Positions 25,601-37,313 are shown, counted from the stretch's first letter. The stretch: 64,000 nucleotides of DNA from Rhododendron vialii (GCF_030253575.1 NC_080568.1:26601501-26665500), one strand, 5' to 3'. The notes: generated by a model from the sequence alone, not told the origin. Numbers and translations are program-made.

Positions 25601-26384
25601 CTTGTTGAAAACAGTTTTAAGAAACAGTTTGTCAAACAAGTTTTCCGTCTTTTCCTGAATAGGAAAGCATAAAACGGGATAATTTCAAGCAGGTCTGGTA
25701 TTGACAACATTATGGCATGGATCAAATTGAAATGCTGAAAACAAATAATGTCAACTGTTGCAGTTTCCTGCTCTATATCAGGAGGGCATACACAATGTCC
25801 TGTTCAGCTGGACGCGAATCCTCAGCTGGGCAATTAATGGTGTGTTCAGTGCCACGTGCGTATTCTTCTTCTGCATCTATTCAATGGAACACCAAGCCTT
25901 CCGTAAAGGTGGGGAAATCGTCGGCCTAGAGATCCTTGGCACCACCATGTACACTTGCGTGGTGTTGATTGTCAACTTGCAAATGGCACTCTCCATCAAC
26001 TACTTCACCTACATACAGCACCTCTTCATTTGGGGCAGCGTCTTGTTCTGGTACTTATTCCTCTTGGGGTACGGAGCTATGAGCCCCACCATATCGACGA
26101 CGGCGTTCATGGTTTTCATCGAAGCATGTGCTCCGTCCCCGTCCTTTTGGCTCGTGACACTGTTCGTGTCGATCGCGACTTTGTTTCCGTTTTTCACTTA
26201 CTCTGCCGTCCAAAGGCGGTTTTTCCCCATGTGTCATCAGATGATCCAGCTGATGAGTTTTAGTGGGCATTTGGAAGACCCTGAGTATTGCCAAATGGTG
26301 CGACAAAGGTCGTCAACTCCCACGAATGTGGGTTATACAGCACGTTTCGAAGCCATATCCAAGTCATTTGAAGAAGAACCCTGA
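16622..26384 (+). CDS. ALA: P4-type ATPase phospholipid flippase, ALA8-12 clade
   Basis: An aminophospholipid-transporting ATPase that flips lipids to the cytosolic leaflet, normally with an ALIS/CDC50 partner. Exons: 16622-17017, 18610-19967, 20075-20185, 21759-22035, 22366-22454, 22543-22648, 23861-24070, 24594-24719, 24827-24925, 25251-25442 and 25764-26384, giving 1194 residues, the usual family length. The actuator motif DGET is at 196-199, PISL in membrane segment 4 at 374-377, the phosphorylated aspartate in DKTGTLT at 427-433, and the hinge motif GDGANDV at 866-872. Hydrophobic segments follow to the C-terminus. The N-terminus (MAGSSRKKR) and blocks such as [10 protein letters not shown] and LSPYSAVS match Arabidopsis ALA9-12 better than ALA4-7. 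The frame is intact and all phases agree. Introns 3 and 6 carry repeats. I could not separate ALA9 from ALA10-12. Confidence 0.95.
20390..21580. other. GC-rich insertion-like block in ALA intron 3
   Basis: About 1.2 kb of this 1.57 kb intron is much richer in G+C than its AT-rich surroundings, with repeated CATGGC and CCACATGG words around 21150-21410. Frames open on both strands but no protein family is recognisable. The terminal repeats and duplications needed to name a transposon were not found. I infer it is an inserted or transferred repeat of unknown class. Confidence 0.4.
22792..23031. mobile_element. Stowaway-type MITE in ALA intron 6
   Basis: A 240 bp element has the classic terminal inverted repeats CTCCCTCCATCCCA and TGGGATGGAGGGAG, flanked by TA on both sides (22790-22791 and 23032-23033). 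The subterminal sequences AATTTGTTTGCTC and GAGCAAACAAAA also pair. TA duplication and this terminus identify Stowaway (Tc1/mariner) MITEs. It is entirely intronic. Confidence 0.92.
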
Positions 26385-26668
26385 GGAGCCGATTTTCGTC
26401 TAGAGACTCTTTTTCGACTGTGTTTGGATCTTGGATTTGTAGAGAGATTCAAAGAGAGAAAAGAGACGAACGGGAAAATAGGAAACACAATTTGCTTCAC
26501 AAATCCTTTTATGTAAAACGGTCTTGCTATTGTCAGCCTAATGGGCTGACGATAAATACACTATAAGACAAGAAAAACACACATTTCTGTGTACACATTC
26601 ACACTCTCACTATTGTCAGCCCACTGGGCTGATTTTAGAATTTTCCTTATGTAAATTTTTGCCTCTAC
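26385..26668 (+). other. 3' flank of the flippase gene with paired short palindromes
   Basis: Probably includes the ALA 3' UTR. Two short palindromes, TGTCAGCCTAATGGGCTGAC (26530) and TGTCAGCCCACTGGGCTGA (26614), lie about 84 bp apart and look like the ends of a small element. No flanking duplication was found. Confidence 0.4.
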
Positions 26669-26919
26669 CAATCCCTCCCAGGTCCGAGATACAAACACAT
26701 CCTTAACTGCAATTGCAGAAACAAGTCTGTATGATTGTGCATACTCAACGCCCGAAGGAACCTCGATCGCTCCGGCAAGAGAGGCAAACTGTTGGGGATT
26801 AGATATGTACGCAAGTAACTGGGCGGAATCATGTTTTTGTAGAGTTTTTGAGTATGGTGGAAGAAGCTCCAGAACTATTGTTTCAATGTCTGGGTGGCTT
26901 TGTTTTGTATTAAAAATCT
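26669..26919 (-). pseudogene. Orphan coding-like exon fragment, unknown protein
   Basis: On the minus strand, 251 bases are open and protein-like. They are preceded by an acceptor-like GTGCTACAG and followed by a donor-like site (TTG then GTAGAG). The predicted peptide includes HPDIETIVLELLPPYSKTL and FASLAGAIEVPSGVEYAQS and has balanced, globular composition, unlike the shadow frames nearby. No start codon, partner exon or promoter is evident within the neighbourhood. It could be a relic of a displaced gene or a fragment captured by a transposon. I do not recognise the family. Confidence 0.35.
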
Positions 26920-27765
26920 CTGTAGCACACAACCTTATGAAAAATTCCAGTGTCTCAGAAAATGAAGCTCATTCCAATTCTGAGTTGCTTTTTTAATTCT
27001 TCTCGCTCGGCGAGATTAACTAACTTGATTCTTTCATATGAATGATTGACGAGTTAAACCTACAAAAGAAGCAGCTCGGATTATCACACGATGATCACAT
27101 AAAATAAAGTTTCCTCGTGTGAGATTTAGGACACAATACACTCGCGTCCTCTCCTCAAACTAATTCAATAAAATAAAGCCATGCATTTGTTTTGACTTCA
27201 AGTAGGGTCCTCGGTGGTGGACAATGAGTTTATGGTTCTCCAGGATTAATCGAGTTCCGCGTAAGCTGACCTGGATACCTGATTATAAAAAAAAAAAAAA
27301 AAAAGTGCGGTACAAGGGTGTAAGTATTTCCGCTAAGGTAAAATTTATGGACTCCTCGTACTTCTCCGTCTTTTTTTAAGTGTTCAATTTCGTAATTTTA
27401 ACTTATCATGGACTACTTGTACTCTCGCCGTCCTTTTTTAGGTTTCTTTTCCTTTTGCCGTAGTGTGGTACAAAGGAGTGTTTCTGCTAATTAGGTTCCT
27501 TTTCCTTTTGTCGTAGTGTGTAATTAGGTTTCTTTTTCTTTTGTCGTAGTGTGATAAAAAGGTGTGTTTTCGCTAAGCTAAAATTCTGATTTTTATACAA
27601 ATATTTTGTGAAAATATCGACGAAAAGCCCAAATTTCCAAAAAATACTTATGTAAAAATACTTTTCCTTAGCTTTCGTCAAGGGTGTTTACGCTAGTGAT
27701 GAACTTATGCAAAATAATTTTTTGGTTTTGTCTTTATTCATTTTTTTTTTTTTTTGCATTTGTTA
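26920..27765. other. Intergenic spacer
   Basis: AT-rich non-coding sequence with a poly(A) run near 27289. Between 27430 and 27570, a unit containing TTTTCCTTTTGTCGTAGTGT is repeated three times with divergence. No gene is visible. Confidence 0.45.
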
Positions 27766-27910
27766 TGCCTTATTTGGATTGGTTTTTGAATTTTTTTTGA
27801 AAAATAGTAGGAGTGATAAGTAGAGAGAGATAGAAAGAGAGAAATGTTAGAATTAGTGGAAATCTAAGGAGAACTTTTTGAAAAATTCTTTTTGAGTTGT
27901 AAATCAAACA
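27766..27910. repeat. Dispersed short repeat, also present at 50108
   Basis: The segment has TTTGGATTGG, a T-run, GAAAA, then a GA-rich middle and TTTTTGAAAAATTCTTTTTG. The same order of blocks occurs at 50108-50243, so this is a mobile repeat family. Its left and right ends resemble inverted copies (TTTTTGAA and TTCAAAAA words). The superfamily is unclear. Confidence 0.6.
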
Positions 27911-27915
27911 ATTTT

Positions 27916-28142
27916 ACGACAAACTTTTATGTGATATGGGTGAGTAAGGATGGAAGGAACTGAAAAAGTAAAAAATTATGACTTTTACACAAGTATTTTG
28001 GAAAATATCCAAATAAAAGCTTGAAAAGTCAGTTTTTGGACCTTTTCTTGGATATTTTTCAAAATATGTGTAAAAGTCATAATTTTTTACTTTTTTGGTT
28101 TCTCTCATCCTTACTCACTCATATCACATAAAAGTTTGACGT
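27916..28142. mobile_element. Hairpin MITE of unclear class
   Basis: A 227 bp near-perfect inverted repeat. The left end, ACGACAAACTTTTATGTGAT, is mirrored by ATCACATAAAAGTTTGACGT at the right, and the stem continues through GAGTAAGGATG and AAAATTATGACTTTTACAC. No clear target duplication could be found at the ends, so I leave the superfamily open. Confidence 0.7.
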
Positions 28143-28903
28143 AACACAAATAAATGCAAAAAAAAAATTAAATAAGAAAAAAATTAAAAAAAATTGATAC
28201 ATAAATTAATCATTAGCGTGAACGAAAAAATGGGGATGGGTGTTCGTGACGCGATTTAAAATGTGATGGGGCCAGTTAGACATAAAAACGAGGTGGGAGG
28301 GCAGGTGGGAACCACCACTTACGCAATCGGTGCAAAGCCACCTCACCTCCGTACAACTGTAGACTCTTTTGGCCTTTTCTGTGGTGGTCCCCACCAATCA
28401 TTCATTCACGGGCAGGCATACAAACAGTAGAGTAGTACTATACTGCATAAAAACTCCACCCGTCAACTTTCTAGACCGTCTTAACCTTCTGTTTTTGGGT
28501 CAAAGACAGCGACTACTCGTCCCAACCCACGCAATCAGCCAGGGGCATTACTGTCCATATACTCACCACGTGGCACCAAACCGAAGGCCTACACAGCGGC
28601 CCTAGGTTACATCGCCTTCCACGCATCGCATCCGTGAAAAAGTTATTGGATTATTCTAAAATCCTTCTAAATGAGTAAAATAATAGATAAAAGTTAAATT
28701 AATATTCGAGAAAGGTATATTAATATTTATGAAAGTGTATACAAGGCGGAGGTTAGCAAAATCGTTTTAAGTAATGAGTGGAGGGAGATAAAAAAAAAAT
28801 ACGAATAATAATTGAAAAAAAAATTTATTGAGAACCTTGAGCAGATAGAAAAGTCTAAAACCAAAATTTCCAACAACAATTTTTTACAAGGTTTAGTACG
28901 AAA
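28143..28903. other. Intergenic spacer
   Basis: A moderately GC-richer stretch (28206-28620) is followed by A-rich sequence. Short opposing frames at 28206-28605 show no recognisable protein. No regulatory feature can be assigned. Confidence 0.4.
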
Positions 28904-29285
28904 CCAAAATGCTACTGGAACATACAATCTGTGCACAGATTTTGTGGTGGGGCCCACCATGGGTCCCACACAAATGATCCGAGCTGTTCATTAAATGTAA
29001 AACATTTTTTCAAGGGTTTCTATGAAAAATCAGCTCAATCCAATACCTATAGATGCTTGATCTAATCATCTAACTTTTTATTTCCTAGAAATCTGAATGA
29101 AAATTTAGATAATTGAATCGAGTATTTATAGGTATTAGATTGAGCTGATTTTTTACGGGGACTCTTGAAAAAATATTTTACATTTAATGAACGGCTCGGA
29201 TCATTTGTGTGGGACCCGTGGTGAGTCCCACCACAAAATCTATGCACAATTTGTGCACAGATTGTCTGTACCAGTAGCATGGTTC
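28904..29285. mobile_element. Mutator-like hairpin MITE, family 2
   Basis: A 382 bp element lies between two copies of AGTACGAAA (28895-28903 and 29286-29294), a 9 bp target duplication. The arms pair through ATGCTACTGG, AATCTGTGCACA, TGTGGTGGG, GTCCCACACAAATGATC and CAGCTCAAT blocks. The size of the duplication supports a MULE origin. There is no coding capacity. Confidence 0.82.
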
Positions 29286-29993
29286 AGTACGAAAAGGTAT
29301 TGTATTTGATGGTCTTGGCAGAGCCAATCAGAGCTGGCCAATCAGAGCTGGCTCTGAGATAAAATAAGTGTTGCGATCGCTTTAGTTCTTTAAAACATTT
29401 TAAATTGTAAGAGTCTCTCCTATTTTTTTATCCCTTATTATAGTCTAACAAAAGAAGCCCTATTTTTAATTTTCGCTTTAAGTCTCCGAAAAGTCAAAGT
29501 CGGCTTTCATTTTTATTTTTATTTTTATTTTAGGAGCTCTCCTACTTTTTCACCCCTTGTAATAGTTCAAAAAAAGGGAGTTTTTTTTTTTTTGATCCGC
29601 AAAAAAAAGGGAGCTCATTTTCAATTTTTACTTTAGACCCTTGAAAAGCCAGAACGGACTCTTGGGATACTGTTCTGTAGTGCACCGACACCTTCATCCA
29701 CCACATATATTTATGGACAACGGACTCTTGGGATACTATTTCGTGGTGCACCGACATCTTCATCCACCACATACATTTGTGGGGCTCAGAACTAAGTGTA
29801 TGAACCCCTAAGAAATGTGTGGCTCATAAGGGTGTTAGCGACCGGCTTTGTTCGGTTTGGTTTTGAGGGAGGTTTTTGAAAAAAAGAAATAGAAAAATGA
29901 AAGTAATAATTGGAGAGAAAATTTATTGAAAATCGTACACAAAAAGAAATGTTTGGTCTAAAAACCCAAAGCGAACCCAATAACACCAAATCA
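29286..29993. other. Spacer with a 66 bp tandem duplication
   Basis: Between 29655 and about 29783, a 66 bp unit starting CGGACTCTTGGGATACT is present twice in tandem, about 90 percent identical by eye. A GCCAATCAGAGCTGG-type doublet lies near 29327. No gene is seen. Confidence 0.6.
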
Positions 29994-30456
29994 GAGAAAC
30001 TTTTATGTATACTCGGGATATCAAATATGTCAGTATCCCCTCCGGTCTATTTCTAATTTTTCGACCATTTTTCGATTACATTTGAATAATCGGCTCCGTT
30101 CATTTTGTAAAGTTTGGCAAAAACCTTGATCTCTCAAAAAATCGTGTTCACCAGACTTTAGTAAATACATAATCGACACATGTGAAAGTTACAAAAAAAC
30201 AAAAAACAAAATTGGGTTCTTACTCAATGTGTTTTTTGACCCAATTTTGGTTTTCTTCAATTTTTACGTGTGTCGATCATGTATCTACTAAAGTTCGACA
30301 AACACGATTTTTAGTTTGATTAAATTTCTCACCAAACTCTACAAAATGAACGGAGCCGATCATCCAAATTTAATCAAAAAATGACCAAAAAATTAGAAAC
30401 AGACCGAAGGAGATAGCAAGGGGCGGGTATATATCAGGTATACATAAAAGTTTCTC
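29994..30456. mobile_element. Mutator-like hairpin MITE, family 3 copy 1
   Basis: A 463 bp element begins GAGAAACTTTTATGTATAC and ends GTATACATAAAAGTTTCTC. It is flanked by a perfect 10 bp repeat, CACCAAATCA, at 29984-29993 and 30457-30466. The whole unit folds into a long hairpin with a central TTTTTTGAC-rich loop. A second copy of the family lies at 49901-50490. The 9-10 bp duplication points to MULE transposition. Confidence 0.87.
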
Positions 30457-30466
30457 CACCAAATCA

Positions 30467-30584
30467 TTGCTCTCATCCTTGACCCAGCACGGATAACAAG
30501 AGAGAGATATATGGAGTATATAGAGAGAGACGTTCGGAAATGACAGTCCAACTCTTCGGAGTATTTTATTTGGTTTTCAAAATG

Positions 30585-30616
<32 letters not shown>

Positions 30617-31001
30617 ATCGGAAATAAGATCTGTCAGATATTTAAGGTCACTGATCTCTATTTCAATGGCTTCTCTAGTTCTATTAATTAGTTCTTGTAA
30701 TTAGAGTATATAGAAAGTCTCGCGGAAGCTTAGATCTGTTCGGGTTTCCTTCCCTCGTCCGACCTTATTTTGTGCTCGACTAGTTTGATTCGATTCTAGT
30801 TTCTTGTTCAGGGGGCTCGTTTTGTTTTATTTTATTTTATTTTATTTTTTGGTTTCAACTGGTTAGGCTAAGAAGTTTAAGATGGTTGAGGTCACTGGAC
30901 GCAGCGGTTCATCGATCTGTTCCCTGATCTCGTTTGTCCACATACAGATCAGGAATCGGTCGATAAACCTCTGCATCCAGCGCTCACCCTTCTCTCTCTC
31001 C

Positions 31002-31049
<48 letters not shown>

Positions 31050-34000
31050 GTACATGCACATGTATGCACAATTACGCTCACATGCACTCAACAATTTTTA
31101 GTAGTAGTAACCTGGAAAATTGTTAGATGACTGGTACTTCTGTTAGTGTTTTTTTTTGGCTCGGCAATATTCAATCAAATGTACGAAAGTACATGGTGCC
31201 TATCGCCTATCACTAGGCTACCGCTCTACTTGCCTGTTGATTAGATTTAGTAGCTGAAACTAATGATGTTTAAACTCTGGAATGTTATCACATGGATGCA
31301 TATCTGCGTATGTATGATTGTGGGTGGGTCAGGCCCATTCTGCTAAGAAAAATAAGTTTTTTTTGTTGAATTGAATGTGATATATTGTAAGAGAACGACA
31401 TGTCTTGTAAGGTGGAAAATAAGCACTTAAAAAGAAAAAGAAAAAGAATCTTAGCGAGACACAGAAAGCATTTTTTGTTGGGTATATTTATTGGCGTTCC
31501 CTATAGGCTATGATACTCTCTGCTCTCACAACTTGATGTTTCTTGTTCATTCTGATTTTTATGTATTACTGTATTTGACTGGAATCTATTTATGATTTTT
31601 CGGTAACTTACTTTTCCTCCTTTTTTCGTCGATTCTGCTTCAAAAGTTTGTACGGACTTCAGAAGCAGCAGAGATGTGTTTGATGCTTCTAGTTTTGAAC
31701 TGATAAACTATGTTGTGTGCCTCTCTACTTTTTGCAATGATCTTTTTTTTGTGTAGGCCATATTGGTTTCATGGTATGCCATATTAGCCACTTGCTTCAT
31801 GTTTTTTGGATGTCAAAACGTATCTAGTCTTAGTTATGAAACCGCGGTGGGTTCTCGCTCAGTTTTCGTTTTCCCTTTTGTGCAATCTTTTTAGGGTATT
31901 GACAGCATCTTAGTTCTTGATTCTTCATACTATTTCCACTGCTAAAATTGGGACAGCATAGTGTGAGTCCTTTTGATCTCTTGCTGGCATGTTGATTTTC
32001 ATCTCATAGACATAGAACTGTATAATGTGCTAGGGCTGCATAACCAGCCCACCATATGCCTATGTTTTCTAGAAAATTAATCATTTGGTGGATTTTGCGG
32101 GTTATATTCTTTCACTCCTGTTAGATTAAACATTAATCTTCTGCAGAGGATTTTGGGACAATGTCTCATTTACTATTCATATTCGTTCTTATTTTCTTGT
32201 CTAATTTGTATTCACTTCGTATTGTTGATTTCGAGTAATGTCTCATCGGAAGCATACGGTTAACGACTCTTACTACCGGATGGTGGGCTGTGGCCATCAT
32301 TCACAATAGTAGTTGCAAGGACACGACTTTAGCGATAGCCTCATTAGTCTGATGATTGTGTTCATTTTTCTTGAGGCATACCCTTACTATGTTTCCTTCT
32401 GCTTTTTTGGAACTGAATTGGCAAATCCATTTAGTTTCAGAGCGACTCTTTACAGAGAAATGGAGGGTGAGAGTACTTTAACAGCGAAGGAAAATTCGAT
32501 TAGGCGATTACGGTTTTCCTTCATGGGTTGTGTTTGTAGTTTCTCAAATTGCAAATTTCCTTGGGCTCTTTCTCCCCTTAGCATATGTGAGTAGTTTAGT
32601 ATACTTTTATTCCCTAAATAATAGTTTTTTCTCAGCTCAATTTACCAAATCCATTCTTATCTTACAAGCACGACTTTACGGGTTCATGAGACCAGACCAT
32701 GTTAGCAAGTAGCCAACGTCATTGCTCCCTTGGCGGGTAACCAACGTACGTTTGAGTTAGGCGAACAAACGACCTAAGCACAATGCCTCAGATGGCTTGG
32801 CTAGCCCTCAGAGACTCGAATGGGGGACCTTGGGTTTGAAACCCGAGGACCCCTCGTGTTCGTTTAACAATCGTTCACTTTTTGGAAATTGAGGTTGGGT
32901 AAGATAACAGTCCCCCTTTTAGTTCGTTCCTTGAGCTACAGAATCCAGATGAAAGCTATGGGAATCAAATTCGTTAGCCAGGGGTCTCTTTCCTGGGCAA
33001 ATGGTCAAAAAAGATTTGGACTTTTGCTTTCTCTCCTCCAATGAAGGAGAAAGGTACCTCAAATAATCGAAGTACCCCAAAAGGGGAGAATGACAACATC
33101 GTCATTGCTACCTCACAGAGAGAGAGAGAGAGAGAGAGAGGTACCAAATTGCCAGAGAATCTACCCCTTTTAACCTTTAACTTTAGGAATCTGGTATTCA
33201 ATTCTATACTCCCAAGTCCATTTCATCAGTGAAAGGAATAACTGATCCTGGAGTAGTAATGAGTCTCGAATGAAAGACAACCATTTGAGGAAATCATTTG
33301 CAATCTTCATGGGAAAGAAACCTGGAATGATGGAAGTTTCCTTTGAAAATGGAATCTCACAGTGATCGTTCACCTACAAATAGTCTGAAGAATCTTCTGC
33401 TTTTTTTTTTTTTTTTGGAAGGAGATGGATCTTTTTGGGGGACTAAGGGCTCTGTTGTGCCCTCTCTCGTCCGACCTCAAAAACATAATCCGAACCCTTC
33501 ACTGTTAGAGCTAAATGCTCACTGTTTAAAGGTAAACAAACAAAAATGCTGAAAAAAATCAAGTCGATCGGATATCTTACTGATCAAATCAAATAAAATT
33601 ACTGTGTATTTTTTGAAATAGGATTTGCTGTTATTTTGAAGAGAAAAAAAAAACGAGATTTGTTTGCTGGGTTAATGATGTGCGATTGACTTGATTTTCT
33701 TACATAATTGTTGTTCATGTCCAGTTCTAACCCGTGAGCCCGAACTCAAAGCACAACAGGGCCCCTAAGTCCCTTTTTGGGAACTGGACCTTTCGGTTTT
33801 GGCAGCTGTGGGTCTTTTGGGGGTCATAAAGATCAAAATTGTTCATGTTTATAACTCATTGAGAGCATTAACCATGTAAAAAAAATCGCACCTATTGGAG
33901 CATCTCCATTAAACGAGAATACAAACTCTCCAACCGTGCTTCATTTTAATTCTTCGAAATGAAGAATCAAGTTTAATTTGTCCATATATGGAGAACCATT

Positions 34001-34280
34001 GAGAAATGAGGAACAATTTTCAAATACACGTAACTTATGATGTACTTGTTTAACATTTACCAAATTAATATCATTAGTAATGTATTCACAGTACCCATAA
34101 GAAGAGATCAATGTTTTTATGTATATATGTAACGTTTAGAAATGGATAATAAATTATAAGTTTTGGAGGGAAAAAATGAGCCTAACAATGGGCCACCCAC
34201 CCTTAGTGAAGACATTCACGATATCAAGTCTGCTTGCTACTTGCTAGGAAACAAAAATACTAGCATAATAAAAAAAAAAT
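30467..34280. other. Gene-poor spacer with microsatellites
   Basis: No gene is supported across 3.8 kb. Simple repeats are (CT)n at 30585-30613, (TA)n then (CA)n at 31005-31049, and (GA)n at 33117-33140. The stretch 30700-32600 has a T-rich, intron- or leader-like texture, with several acceptor-like TTTTTTTGTGTAG and similar sites, but no frame connects into a protein. A GAGCATCTCCATT word at 33898 hints at a Tourist-type end without a partner. Confidence 0.45.
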
Positions 34281-34588
34281 TTTTTTTTTTGAATTCAGTC
34301 AATTCATTCAAGCCCAAAGGTGAAAATTACATCGCCAAGCACAGGAGAGCATCAAACTACCTAATTCGGGATCCTAGGACACCCCGCAAAAGCAAATCAG
34401 CACAAGGTGCCGATATGAGAATCCTGTCCGGGACAAGGCAAAGAGATCTCAAACGAAATCCCAACACTAACCATTACATATTAAAAACAGATGAAATCGA
34501 AACACCGGACAGAATACAAGCGTAAAGGAAAAACTGCTCCCATGGACAGTCCACAACGACCGCCGGCCAGACTGGAACGATTAATTTA
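34281..34588 (-). mobile_element. Probable LINE 3' tail remnant
   Basis: On the minus strand the sequence ends in ATTGACTGAATTCAAAAAAA, a poly(A)-like terminus preceded by a moderately GC-rich body. This is the texture of a 5'-truncated plant L1/LINE. No reverse transcriptase frame remains and the target duplication is not clear. A hAT element sits directly against its other end. Confidence 0.35.
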
Positions 34589-34596
34589 CCTACCGG

Positions 34597-34981
34597 TAGG
34601 GATGGCAATGGGGTGGATCGGAGGCAAATATTGACATATCTGAATCCGAACCTTCCACCCCACCAATCGAATATATTTTCGGTCCTCCATCCCCGCCACG
34701 AACGAAGAACGGAGATCCGATCAGAGATTCGGATATCCAAATTTGAAAAAAACCCCCATATTTTTTATCAAAAAGAGTATTCGGGGACAGATCGGAGGCG
34801 AATTTTTGATTAAAAAAATAGATTTTTGAATATTCGGGGACAGATCGAGACGGATCGGGGATGGAGATTGGATTTAGGACGGATCGGGGCGGGGACAGAC
34901 TTATCTCCGAATCCGCTTCAATATTCGAAAAATCCGATAACGGATCGGATACAGACGAATTTGCCGAGATGGCCATCCCTA
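34597..34981. mobile_element. hAT-type non-autonomous transposon
   Basis: A 385 bp element begins TAGGGATGGCAATGG and ends TGGCCATCCCTA. It is flanked by perfect 8 bp duplications, CCTACCGG, at 34589-34596 and 34982-34989. Its interior repeats CGGGGACAGATCGG-like words. The TAGGGATGGCAA terminus with 8 bp duplication is well known for plant hAT elements. Frames across it are shadows of the repeat. Confidence 0.9.
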
Positions 34982-34989
34982 CCTACCGG

Positions 34990-36212
34990 CTACCTCAAGA
35001 ATGTGACATTGATGGCTAAATTGGCATTTATGAATGCGATGGTGATTCCGAGTGGTTGGAGCATCGGAAGTTATTCGGAACCAAGATATTTAGCTAGGAT
35101 CGATGATTACAAGGGCAATTTGATGGGGTTAATATAGTTAATTAACAATTATTCACCACTCATAAATATCACAGAGACATACCACCACATTTGGTGGTTT
35201 TTAAGTACATACTGTATATATAAAATCAATTTCTAAATATCAGTGATAAAGATGGATGAGTCAGCTGGAGGGATGTATTTTGCCAATTTTTGATAACCAC
35301 ATTCAAGGATTTATGGAGTCCAGCCAAACCCACCTTTGAGCAGGAACTTAATTAAAAAACATCTGTATTATCTAAAGACTCGTCAAAATGTTCTCCGTCG
35401 TTATCTTTCGTCCAGACGAAAACTATGACATGGCCCTTTTAATTTATATTGGTGACATGGAGAGAACATGATAGAAACAAGGCTTTGGGAAGGAAATTGG
35501 TGCCCGTTACACCCCTGATTTCTCTCACGCTTTCTTAAAAAGGTTTTAGATCGGGAGAATTAGGGCTTTAAACTTTGTGGGAGAATCGAAGGATTTTGCG
35601 GGCATGTGGGTGAAAATCGGGGAATTAAGGGTATAGGCTGTCAAGAGAAGGAAACTAGGAGACGCATTTGCCCTCTAACCAATGATTGTGTGGCTTTTGA
35701 GAGACAAAGATGTTTGGACTACCCGATTATGGTTTATGTTAGGGCTTTACTCTGCAATGAAGTTTTTGTAATATGCACACAAAGTTGTTCATCCGTTTGG
35801 ACTCTTTTTTCATGCAAATCAGGTGTTTATTGCATGTTTTTCGGTTGTTTGAGGAGATTTACACGTAAACAATAATTAAATGTATGATTCTGTGCTTAAA
35901 TCAAACATGCTTTAATCACACTGTTAAAGATTGTGATTGTTCGTTTTTCAGTTAACCACTGCAGATCCAACCTCCGAACATGGTGCATTAAGAAGCATTA
36001 TGGGCCATGGGGGTATTTTAGTAGTATTGATCATATTCTTTTCGTTTCTTTTCTTTTCTTTTCCAGATAAGAGGATTTCAGTATGTTAGTAGAGTTAGAT
36101 TACGACGACATGCCAATGTCGTTCCGTCAACTTGAACCTGAAATCTCACACACCGGCACCTACATGAACGCTTGAGTATTTATATTTCGGTTCTGATAAA
36201 GCTAAAAAAAAT
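34990..36212. other. Intergenic spacer
   Basis: AT-rich sequence without a recognisable gene. A TTCTTTTCTTTTCTTTTC tract lies near 36046. The frame at 35606-35875 has no family resemblance that I can see. Confidence 0.4.
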
Positions 36213-36343
36213 GGGAAAATGACGGCCCATGACATGTTTTGATAATTAATATCCGCTAAGGACATGATAAGAATATTTATTAATACTAAAAATATTCTTG
36301 ACAGATATTAATTATCAAAACACGTTATTGGCCGTCATTTTCT
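36213..36343. mobile_element. Small hairpin MITE, possibly Mutator-like
   Basis: A 131 bp inverted repeat starts GGGAAAATGACGGCC and ends GGCCGTCATTTTCT. The stem extends through TTTTGATAATTAATATC and its complement, with a small loop. The flanks AAAAAAAAT and AAAAGAAGT agree at 7 of 9 positions, which is weak support for a 9 bp duplication. Confidence 0.6.
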
Positions 36344-36574
36344 AAAAGAAGTGTATTAATATTAGTCCAACCCACAAAATGGCCAACCGAGACCCCGCAG
36401 TTGTAGCAGTCCAATCTCTGCCGGTCTGTCCTACAGCGGGAACAAGACAGGCCCAAGTTGTAAACCTATGGCACTTTGTGCTAGGATGTAGGGCTGGTCC
36501 AACTTTGTTACTTTTGGCCCAAAATGTCCCTTATTGTGCTGGACTAGATCCAAATGGTAGTCCTCCGTCAACCG

Positions 36575-37121
36575 TAGAGGTGTCGAATGGATTGTGCCAT
36601 GTCGGCCCAGCCCATTTATTTTCTTGCTTAGCATGTTTCGTGTCGTGTCGTGCTGGGCCTATTTACTAACCGTGCCGTGCTTTTTCAGAATATATCCTCG
36701 GGCCACCACAATACGTGTTGTGCCGATTTTCGTGCCCGTGCACAATCGATCCTTGTGAAGCTAAAAAATAATTCTAAAAGATTGCTATTATTTTTTTAAA
36801 ATTTGATAATTACAACAAAAATTAACACGTTTAATTTAAAAAATACAAAACATTTTACTGGTAATTAATTAAATCTTGTAATACAATGAATATAATTATA
36901 AATAGGAAATGCGTCACTAGGATAAGAATACATTCCAAGTAGGTAGACACCTACTCAACTACCAATCATATGCATTCTGTGTCCCACTACTCAACTATCA
37001 ATCATATATGCATGTGGTGCCGTGGGGCTCCAAAACGATGGCTCAACCCAGCCCACCTTAGTGATCGTGCCGTGCCAACACTAAACGTGTCGTGCTCATG
37101 CCGGCCCATTTGACACCTCTA
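36575..37121. mobile_element. GTGCCGTGC-rich inverted-repeat element (hAT-like)
   Basis: The terminal inverted repeats are TAGAGGTGTCGAATGG at the left and CCATTTGACACCTCTA at the right. Subterminal sequences are full of GTGCCGTGC, GTGTCGTGC and GGCCCA words, a composition common in dispersed plant hAT-like repeats. The flanking 8 bases match only at 5 of 8 positions, so the target duplication is degenerate or absent. Confidence 0.6.
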
Positions 37122-37313
37122 ATCAATCAGACAGCTCGGATTCACATACAAAGCGAATTTGAGCCGTCCATTTTTTTTTCCCATTTTTCCAAATATTTTC
37201 ATTTTTCCCATTGCATGTAACATAAAAACATTTCGGCATTAATTTTCAATATACTGTTTCTCTTTTGCTTGCCTTTTCTGTATTCTAGGTAGGGTTGTAC
37301 GTGGAATTTTTAG

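Noticed and set aside
32790..32870. tRNA-like or SINE promoter boxes (GGTTTGAAACC)
   Set aside because: The B-box-like word is present, but no cloverleaf, no proper A box at the right distance and no tail or target duplication could be found.
33898..33915. GAGCATCTCCATT as a second Tourist MITE end
   Set aside because: No matching inverted end or 3 bp duplication was found within a reasonable distance.
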